Below, one piece after another: positions 55,740-64,000 of a DNA stretch of 64,000 nt. A program made the translations under genes and the position numbers. Each line of letters starts with the position of its first letter. Position 1 is the stretch's first letter. The notes beneath the pieces are model-generated. The model saw only the letters and a program-made list of their open reading frames with translations. It was not told the DNA's origin and made no database searches. The stretch covers positions 14,525,427-14,589,426 of the forward strand of contig JASSKH010000010.1 of the NCBI GenBank assembly GCA_031763025.1. Reading direction: 5' to 3'. Source of the DNA: Macrocystis pyrifera. Its lineage: Eukaryota > Sar > Phaeophyceae > Laminariales > Laminariaceae.

Positions 55740-58700
55740 CTACTTCACGACAACGCCGAAGACCTGCTCCGACACTGGCCACATACCGTTCACGCGCACG
55801 GTCTCGATGCTCTCCACCCGCGAGAATAGCCGGCTGTCCGACACGTTCACGAATGCGGATTTGCACAGGGGTACGGTTGGTGGTGGGGTCTCGTTAGCGC
55901 ATACCGGTATATACCAGTACTTCGATCCAACTCAATACACCGAGGGGGTCTTAACATGTGCTGGTATGTCAGAGCGTCGGGTCTAAACCCACGAAAAGCG
56001 GGCGAGTGGACGAAACGCAGGGGTACACACACTGATATGATCAGGCGGTTTCGTTTTTTCTGACCTTTCCGGTGGTCCCCCGACGGCATTTTGTATGAGC
56101 CGGTCCGTCTCACGAGTAAGGTGGCACCCATCGGCCACCAGTTGCTGCAGGGGGTCCAGTAGGTCTTGTTGCCCCCGAAGACCGAAAATCGACAAGCCTT
56201 CTTCTTGGGCGTGAATGTGCTACCGAGTCGACGACAAAACACGAGGAGGGGGCGGGGGAGGAGGAGAAGGAGGAGGAGTAGTGAGCGGGAGCAGCAGTGC
56301 TCGGAGAACAGGTGATTTTCCATGGCTGGGATGACCCACCCTGCACGCGTGGCTATGAAAGCTAACGATATCGTTTATCGACGATTGTTCTGAGCGTACA
56401 GGTAGGTGCTGCACAGCAGTACGAAGGTGGGTATATACTGGGCGTGTGGTCATGCAGCAACCGTGCAGCAAAATACAGACACTCAATAGAGGTACGCTCG
56501 CGCACCAAATCATACGGAAAGGCACGCATGCTTAGTCTAACGCATGCAGATGCCGCCAATGAGACGAGCATGCAAAAAACCGTCAGGCGCGGCACGGCCA
56601 GAGGACGGACAGGATGAAGGCAAAAAAAGAGTCAGTCGTCACCTCAACAAAAAGGAACTTCCCTCCCGGCCGAAGCACTCTGGACACCTGCCGGAAAGCG
56701 GGCAGACAACGCGGCAGTGGCGCAGGGACGAAGGGACGAAGGGACGAAGGGACGAAGAGAGTATATAATGTGCCGTACTTATTCTTGCCCTCTCGTTGTA
56801 GATGGGCGCACTCCCTTAGCAAGGTCTCATCGCGGCGCTAACCGGCAGTGTGTACTAGTCTGGCATGTACGTACAAGGCTTAGGCGTTACAGAAACACAC
56901 AAACAAAAAACAAGGCCGTTGTCAACTGTCTGGATCCGGGGGAACACCGCGTATGGGGTGAAAGCAACACCAGATACTGAGGTGTGTTGGCGGTGCTTTG
57001 AGCTGGGGTGGTTGCCTACCGGAAACAGGTAGACTAGAGCACGCGGTGCGGGAGGTTGGTGGCGGTGGGCAAAACATTCCTACCGATCGCTCATTTGTGC
57101 ATCAACTGCACGCCGCGTTAAATCAAAAGACCCGACCCCGAAGCCCGGTGTCTATTGTTGGAACACTTTCGCGCATCGAACCCGAATAGCCCTAGCTGAC
57201 ACCATGAACATCGATGCATCGGGGAGGAAGGCACTCAGTCGAAATAGTACTTCGCATCGGTCAACGAGGTGGGGTATGCCAGTGAACCGACCTCTCGCAA
57301 AGCCAACGAAGGGTCGAGCACGGAGCAGAACACCAACGTTGATACGACGGCGTCAAAGGATCCGGAATCGAAGGGCAGATCTTCGGCAACTCCTCCTACA
57401 CCTCGCAACGTCAGACCCATATCCTGTGCCTTTATAGTGGCCGATTCGAGGGCCGATGACGGTTTTCCCGACAACGCCGGGTCGACGCCGGCTGAAGAAG
57501 AAAAAAGCGGTTGCAAGAAATACGGGGGCCGTGGGGGGGAACGGTGCAAGTCAGCCCGAGCGAGAGGGACGGACGGCCAGAAGGATTGAAAGCCAACCTT
57601 GTGCGACTGGAAACAATAGCAATTGCCGCATTACGCAACAGCAGAAAATCCAACTCCTGTTTTGCGCCTGGATTACTGTCCCTATGGAATGCTGTGGAGC
57701 ACCCTCGGTATAGCATACCCAGCACTTGTTGGGGTTATGTTTTCGCCGCACGTGCATCTCGGAAGATACGCCGTAACGCAACCCCCCCCTTTCGGCGACG
57801 CCGTTTTTGAAAAAAACGCCTCCCCAAAAGCATAACGCGCGATCACACACTGTACCCACGGTACCAGCAGCGTGGGCTCAGGCAAGCCACAAAATGGATC
57901 AGCAGGCGGGTTCGGGGTAACCAGTATCGCTGGAAAATACCGATACCCACGATTGCTTATATTGCGGTGCACAGACAACGGCACAAAAATCGCAGGAGTA
58001 AAAGGTGCTGCACCGGTAACCCGCTCGAATTCGCGTTGCCTTCATGCAGGCGCTGGCATTTGGGGCGATCCATACCGTGTACGAAACTCTTAAAACTCTA
58101 CAGAGAAGAACTGCAGCAGGTACGGAAACGTGCCTTCTCGGAGTTTGGCTGTGCGCAACAGTGTGTCGGCAGTGGTGGGATATGAAACCGTTCGTACTGT
58201 ATAGTAAGAACGTGTTTTATCCTCACATCTTGCTCGGCGCCTGGTCCATCCATCCCTACGCAGTATCGGGCAATCTGCTATACAAAAGGTCCACTTGCTG
58301 CATGCACAAAGTAAGCCTTGTACACATCGCATCCCACCTTATACATGCGGGGAAACAGCAGTCAGGACGTCTTCCGCAACAAACACGATGCGATGGTTGA
58401 CGTCACACTTGCCCCTTGACGGACGGCCATCACGGAACCCCCCACCCAGAAACTAGAGCATACTAAGTCGAAACGAGGCCTCCCCGGGTAAAAACCAGAC
58501 CGTCAACCGACAACTTTACTCCGTAAAAGCGAATATCACCCCCGCCCTTTTCTGGCTCAAACGGGGCTGTACACAGGCTTCTGTGCGTTGACCATCGCAC
58601 GGCACATGATAACCCCATATCCCCCGAGACATGCGACCCCGTGATGAAATCCCGACCTCTAATCGGCATCATCACCAGGTGTGCAATGCATGATTTTCCT

Positions 58701-61700
58701 ACTATTAATACGGCAGCAGAGGCAACCCTCGTATTCACAATGCAACTCTAAAGATCTGCATGCAGCTTTATACCACGCATCTCTAGATCCAGCGGCAGAG
58801 CTATTCACGTTGTCTCGCGGTCTCGCTCCTCGACTGCAGACTTGCTACCGTGTAGTCTTGCGTGTCAACCACTTCTCGCATACCGGGTACCGAGAAGTAT
58901 CAGATTACGGTTGCGCTAGTCTACAAACAGAACGCCAACATCGGAGGCTGCCAACCTGAACGGCCGCATAACAAGTTCAGCGTTTTCCGCGGGTTGTCTT
59001 TACCTATGCGCTGCCCACGGCGGTAGAACTCCAAGTTGTTGAATCCGCCAACTTTCGGGTTGCCTCCCACTCCCACCTCCAGAATGTCTCTACCTCGCCG
59101 AAACGATAGTTTAAACATAAGCGAGATGATATTGCATTTAATTTACAGAGGGCGGGTTGAAAAACAAAACTTGGTCGGCGGCTGGAAGTGTCACTTTTAA
59201 ATGTTCTTGGGTTCTGCATACAGAAACTAACGTGCTGCTTCCTTTTTCTCCCCCCCCCCCGTTTTTTGGGTGAATACCACTCTGATTGAACCATTGATAG
59301 AAACAACACAACAAAGGCGTGCAGAGTGACTACTGCAACGCAGGATGCAAAGCAATTGCTGCGTTTATCTACGTTCCCATACAGGGCGCACACGTCTGGT
59401 ACATTGGTATGATATGTGAAGCAACAGGTGCTGCTATGTCTCTGTGCGCACGCAAAGGGCGCGCAGAAAGGGCTTTGCTGCCTCTGTGGAAGGACAGCAT
59501 CGATCTCGTGTATCCGTGTTCACACAACAGGACGTGCATGGGTTGCTCTTGCACTCTGTCCTCACACACACGATGCACAGCGGTTGCTCCCATGCTTTGT
59601 GCTTCCCGGTACACGCATCTAGCACCAGAGGTATCATGCTATGACGCGGGGCAGCTGTATCGTGTCTTTAGGCTCACGCACAAGACACGCATCAGTGGTC
59701 ACATGCCTCTGCAGTCGCACAGAGGACGCACAGCAGCAGACGCTCTCATGTTCTACGTTCGCACAGAGGGAGAAGATCAGTTGCTCTCGTTTTCTGTATT
59801 CGCGCACAGAGCGTGCATCAGTTCCGCTGATGTTCTGCCCTAGCACAAGACGTATAAACGTACACCAGTTGCTCCCATGTTCTGTACTCACACATCCCGG
59901 TATCAGGTATCATGGTATGGTGTGCTGCAGTTGCGCCCTGTGTCTTTGTGCCCGCACAAGAAGAACATCATTTGCTCTCATAGCTCTGTGCTCACACACA
60001 GGGCGCACAGCAGTTGCTCTCGTTTCTCTGGACTCACTTGGTGCTCACACCTACCTGATACACACCACATGTTATCATCGCCATCTGTATATAATGCTCA
60101 CACGCTCACACAGGTCATACGACCACACAAACAAAACGTGGCCTACTGTACGTACGTGCCATGTCTCTGTTTTCACACACAGGACATCCAGCAGTGTTAT
60201 GTTCCTATCATGCTCAATGTCCACACAAACAGACGTACGCCATGTCGCTCTCGTCTCGGTGTCCCATACGTAGGACATGTGAATCGGCCCCTCTGTTCAC
60301 ACACACTGGCACTTGATACCATGCACAATGGTGCCACTTTGTCTGGAATTTCAAGGGCAGTCTGGGCATTCATAGGAATATCTAAACGGTCCGTATATTT
60401 CCGGAAATAGTGGTAGCCGGCGTCCCCGGTGACTTGGTAGGTGGTCCGCGTGCCTATCAAGATCAATTTCGTGGGTTCAAGTCTCACCGAGTGCATGCTC
60501 GTAGGGACTTTTTCTCGCATAAAAAAATTGATAAGCGGAAAGCGCGAGAGCGTGAGTTAGCTACATTCGACGAAAATCGACGAGCAGAGGGAATGCTGAA
60601 CCCTATGCGCGACAAGAAAAATAAAGGCACGTACCGGGGGGGAGAAGGGACGACACCTGTGACCACGGCTTATCCAGAAGATCGCAGAGGGTAAAACCTC
60701 CTACGATTTACAGTAGGATGGAAAGTAAAAGTGATGATTAAAAAAAAAAAAAAAAGTGGTATGACGTACAGCAGCTGCCTTCACATTGCTGTGTTTACAC
60801 TGCGCGTGCAGAACGTACAGCAGTTGTTCTCACGGATATGCCCAAACGCAGGACGTATGTACCTCAACCTGCTCTTTAGTCCATGTGCTCACACGCAGGG
60901 CGCACATCAGATACCCCAGGTAATCTGGACCAGAAAAGAGGGGACGCCAGCAGGGTGGATCCCTTTTCGGGAAAGCCTCCTTGTTGTATGGGGAGACAGT
61001 GATTGAGTATCACTCCGTGAGCGATATCGCAGCTCTACAACAGCACGACAAAGTAGAAAGAGGCTAGGAAAAAAAAACAGCTTATATGACGAATGCAGCG
61101 ATCGCTGCTCGTTCCCATTTTCCCCCAAATCTGAAAGTCGAGGAACAAATGGGATGGGGGGGCGAGGACCAAGCGAAAGGTAGAAAACATGCCGACTGTG
61201 GCAGACGTTATGCGTGCTTCGTTAGACGAAAGCGTATGGTAACTACGGTGGGGGGCGGGCTGCGGTATCTGAGAAAATATAGTGTGGGAGACCACCTACA
61301 TAAACGCTCCGCCTTTGTCGCCCCTCAAGCACGACATAAGCGTATGTTGGTTCCGGAAGAACCGCACGGAGACACGCTACAACACTGCGTGCCGACAACC
61401 AGGTAAACGCGTTCCGGGTGCATCACACCGCGATCGCATACCTCAGCGCGTATCACCGTCAGAGGGGTCTGGAAAATCGTACACCACGTTCCCACGGGAC
61501 AACCAACGGTAGCAGAACCCCTAATCAACTAGGCTACAAGTTTGGGGACAATAAGGAATAGAAGGCACCCGCAAAAAGGATACGCATCAAAAGAGCGACG
61601 ACATTGAGATAAGAGAAGGGTCAACAAGTATGGGTGTGACCTCATGCCGCAGCAGAGAGAGGCCTCATTGATCCCAAACTATATACGAATTAACGTACGA

Positions 61701-62969
61701 CGCGATGTTACAACAGTAATCTGGACCAGAAAAGAGGGACGCCAGCAGGGTGGATCCCTTTTCGGGAAAGCCTCCTTGTTGTATGGGGAGACAGTGATTG
61801 AGTATCACTCCGTGAGCGATATCGCAGCTCTACAACAGCACGACAAAGTAGAAAGAGGCTAGGAAAAAAAACAGACCATCCCGCCCGCCCCCATCGTTGG
61901 TAGCGAGGTGTACCGTCGACAACGACATCAGTTTTGTTAGTGTTTATTTTACCGGGGTTCCTACTCTCTGCTACGAGGGGCCGCGTTTATTGCCAGACAA
62001 CCAACGCGGGAGTAGTAACCCTGGGTAAGAGTCTCCGGCTGGTCGCAGCAGGAGGCCTCATTGATCCCAAACTATATATACGAATTAACGTACGACGCGA
62101 TGTTACAACAGTTACCCCAATGCTATTTGTTCGTATGGTGAGTCCACAACACACAGGACGTACGTCAGTTGCTCTAGTCTGTTGTAATTGTCTGAGCGAT
62201 CTGCTGTGCTCGAATGCGCACGTGACACTAGAAACTTCGTACATACCATTGCGTACTGGTTTTCGAATGAAGTACCAACATATCCGAAAACTTAAGGACC
62301 TTTTTGATATTAATATTGAAAACTAAACATCTCTTACATTTCCGGACACGGTGATACAAAGTACCAGGTACAAACTGTGACAGACTCAAAGAGATTGCAC
62401 CTGACATTATTATCGCCCGCGATGCTTCCAAACAGTCTCCGCTTCCGGGCGCTGTACGATTTTTGGTCCTCCCTCCCTCCAGCGTACGCCACGCCGAGGA
62501 ATCCCGACCAGCCCGCGATGATCAGCTGCTCCCTCGTTATCGACAAGGAGGGCAGTCCAGGCACTGCTAGTCGAGGCTCCTCCTCACCCCCGTCACCCCC
62601 GTCGGAGATGTTCATTTCTTCAGGTTGGCCAAGGCCTTCAGTGTTTTCAGGCTCAAAATTCAAACGCTGGTTCATTGCCAGGCGGGTCACCTTTCTCCTC
62701 GCCCTTTGGCTAGCTGGTTGCTTCTTCGGCAGGGCCATAGTGGTAGTAGCGGTGGTCCCGTAGCGAGTGTTATTAGGTCGGCAACTTTTCATGGAGCCGC
62801 CGAAACATCGGGGTGGGGAAACAGTAGGGGAAGCACCAGCAGCAGCACCAGGAGGGGAAGCTATCCACGAGGTGGTCGGGGTAGCATCGGCTGTAGCTCT
62901 ACCATAGTAGTGCACCACCAGCAACGCGCAGAGCTTCAACGATAGCCGCGAGGGCAAAGCAGCGTTCAT
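55740..62969 (-). CDS. METTL7-like SAM methyltransferase with N-terminal membrane extension
   Basis: Class I SAM-dependent methyltransferase. Exons in order: 62401-62969, 59004-59089, 57292-57491, 56643-56687, about 56085-56219, 55740 to about 55862. The first four junctions agree in phase; the last acceptor is unclear. About 385 aa. The leader MNAALPSRLSLKLCALLVVH is signal-like; a hydrophobic segment EQLIIAGWSGFLGVAYAGG lies before the catalytic domain. SAM motif I is DILEVGVGGNPKVGG, then GVDPALSG, GVAEDLPFDSGSFDAVVSTL, and REVSRVLRPGGKFLFVEH across two splices. The C-terminal half has QQDLLDPLQQLVADGCHLTR and ends MWPVSEQVFGVVVK, as in METTL7/thiol-methyltransferase-like proteins. The substrate cannot be told. 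Intron 1 (3.3 kb) is full of repeats. Confidence 0.85.
56716..56757. repeat. 9-bp tandem repeat (gggacgaag)
   Basis: About four tandem gggacgaag units, in intron 3 of the methyltransferase gene. Confidence 0.8.
59340..60320. repeat. Degenerate minisatellite, about 45-50 bp units
   Basis: About twenty units share pieces like tgttctgtgctcacacacag and gcgcacagcagttgctctc. Further scattered units lie at 60780-60915 and 62130-62225. Frames through it read repeated VLTHR- and QQLLSC-like strings, which are a by-product. It lies in intron 1 of the methyltransferase gene. Confidence 0.8.
60919..61079 (+). repeat. 155-bp direct repeat, left copy
   Basis: This starts taatctggaccagaaaagag and ends gctaggaaaaaaaaacag. 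The right copy is at 61719-61875. The two flank a copy of the dispersed 617-bp repeat. Confidence 0.9.
61108..61722. repeat. Dispersed 617-bp repeat, copy 2
   Basis: Nearly identical to 38292-38908 (only scattered single-base differences by eye). It ends exactly where the right 155-bp repeat begins. A 60-bp scrap of the same right end recurs at 62053-62112. Confidence 0.9.
61719..61875 (+). repeat. 155-bp direct repeat, right copy
   Basis: Matches 60919-61079. Together with the central 617-bp segment it gives a unit of about 0.96 kb with terminal direct repeats and no coding capacity, similar in plan to a small terminal-repeat element. Confidence 0.9.
62331..62352. repeat. Single end of the tccggaaatgtaa MITE family
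   Basis: The sequence tcttacatttccggacac matches the right terminus of the MITE copies at 51.3 and 52.1 kb. No partner terminus was found to its left. Confidence 0.5.
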
Positions 62970-63666
62970 GATCGTATATATGTGATGGTACGTGGTGGTA
63001 ATATGAGGCAACTCCCCCCCTGCTCCCTGCCCCTCCCCTCGCTCTGCCCTGCTCCCTTGCTACATGGCTTCTGGTGTGCAATCTCGCCGCATTTTTTAGT
63101 GTTGCAGTTGACATGTTGACATGTAGCAATTCCGCCGCGTTGTGTGCTGTCAGCAGTTGAGCGGTGAGCAGTGAGCAGAGGTACGAAGTACAGACGTATA
63201 GACTGTCAGTGTGTTGTGTACAGTAGTCAATACCCAAGCCCTAGAGAAGAGGGAAGATACCCATCAGGCGCTAAGGTGGCAACACGACTAGACCCGAGCC
63301 ATTCCGTGGAGGATGTGGACTGCTGTGCTTCGAGCCATTACCAAGGTGATCAATACTCCCCTCTCGTTGTGACTACGAAAATGGACACACAGCACAGGCA
63401 ACAGGCAACAGCAGTGTACAGCAGCATCTGTGTCCGCAGCAAGAGCGAGCAGCATCACGCCACAGCTGCAGCTTTCATCTACAACAGCGTGTGTCGGTAA
63501 AACAGAGAGTGCAGGGTGAGTGGGAAAAAAAAAAAACGGTGGAAAGCCCGAAAGCAGTTTTTTTTTTACGGTCAGTTCTGAAGCCACTTCTTACGCAGTC
63601 GGATTTGGAGTCAGTTGAAAAAGTCCCTTTCAGCACGTTCGCATGGGCTTTTGCCCCGGAAATGCT

Positions 63667-64000
63667 GAAAATTGGTCTTTCTCGCCTCAGAATGTGCCCG
63701 AGTTCTCTCCAAGATCTATCAGGAGGTGTTTCCCACTTCTCGAGGGGCCCGGTTGCAAGAAATCGTCGTCGGCACTTTTACTTTTTCGATCCAAATGAGG
63801 TGAATATGATTGCGATCGTCGATTGGATCGAAAAATAGGCTCGATCCGATTGGGCGTTTGGATCGTATTTGACCGAGTTGAATCGAAAAGTGCGGTCGGC
63901 AATTTCCTGTATCTGGGTGCCTGGAGAAGCGGGAAACGCCCCCAGATAGATCTTGGAGAGAGTTCGGACACATTCTGAGGCAACAAAGACCAATTTCCAA
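63667..64000. repeat. Large foldback repeat running off the window
   Basis: The plus strand from 63667 (gaaaattggtctttctcgcc) is matched by the reverse complement of the window end (gaaattggtctttgttgcct when read inward). The arms are about 165 bp with the centre near 63838, and share ctctccaagatctatc. Because the right arm reaches the last base, the full element may be longer. No coding was recognised. Confidence 0.85.

Noticed and set aside
59319-60410. Overlapping 175-210 codon plus-strand frames
   Set aside because: They translate the minisatellite in three frames with the same repeated words, as expected from repeats rather than coding.

Overview
This is a nuclear window from a eukaryote with spliced genes, most likely a photosynthetic stramenopile (heterokont) and plausibly a brown alga. 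Three things point there. Gene models need GT-AG introns (plus two GC-AG introns) that are mostly 0.2-1.5 kb with a few very long ones. One gene starts with a signal-peptide-like stretch followed by a Phe-led transit-like stretch, the bipartite plastid targeting pattern of algae with secondary plastids. The DNA between exons is full of retroelement fossils, minisatellites, poly-G tracts and small foldback elements. The species call is inference.

Layout. 1-2.9 kb: a 126-bp tandem repeat and a probable retroelement edge. 2.9-12.5 kb: a decayed, chromodomain-bearing Ty3/gypsy-type LTR element whose 5' internal third is an inverted duplication. 13.1-15.6 kb: 610-bp direct repeats enclosing a tyrosine-recombinase (DIRS-like) fossil. 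16-17 kb: another degenerate tandem repeat. 18.7-32.5 kb (minus): a complete seven-exon gene for TFIIH subunit p34/Tfb4, whose 10.25-kb second intron holds minisatellites, poly-G, transposase remnants, a CAG-bearing satellite and tRNA-like repeats. 32.7-35.0 kb (plus): a two-exon, probably plastid-targeted protein, divergent from the p34 gene across only 208 bp. 35-41 kb: mostly repeats with some possible minus-strand exons. 41.1-51.0 kb (minus): a multi-exon coiled-coil protein gene of unknown function, whose last three exons may or may not belong to it. 53.2-53.9 kb (plus): a possible single-exon gene. 55.7-63.0 kb (minus): a six-exon METTL7-like methyltransferase with an N-terminal membrane/targeting extension. 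63.7-64.0 kb: a foldback repeat running off the window.

The gene models were built by hand from protein motifs, splice sites and reading-phase agreement. For p34 the summed exons give exactly 310 codons plus stop with every junction in phase, close to the human protein (308 aa). The genes are ordinary nuclear housekeeping, plastid and metabolic genes and do not form a single pathway. What is unusual is how much repeat DNA their introns carry while the coding phase stays intact. No CRISPR array, prokaryotic operon or rRNA gene was seen.
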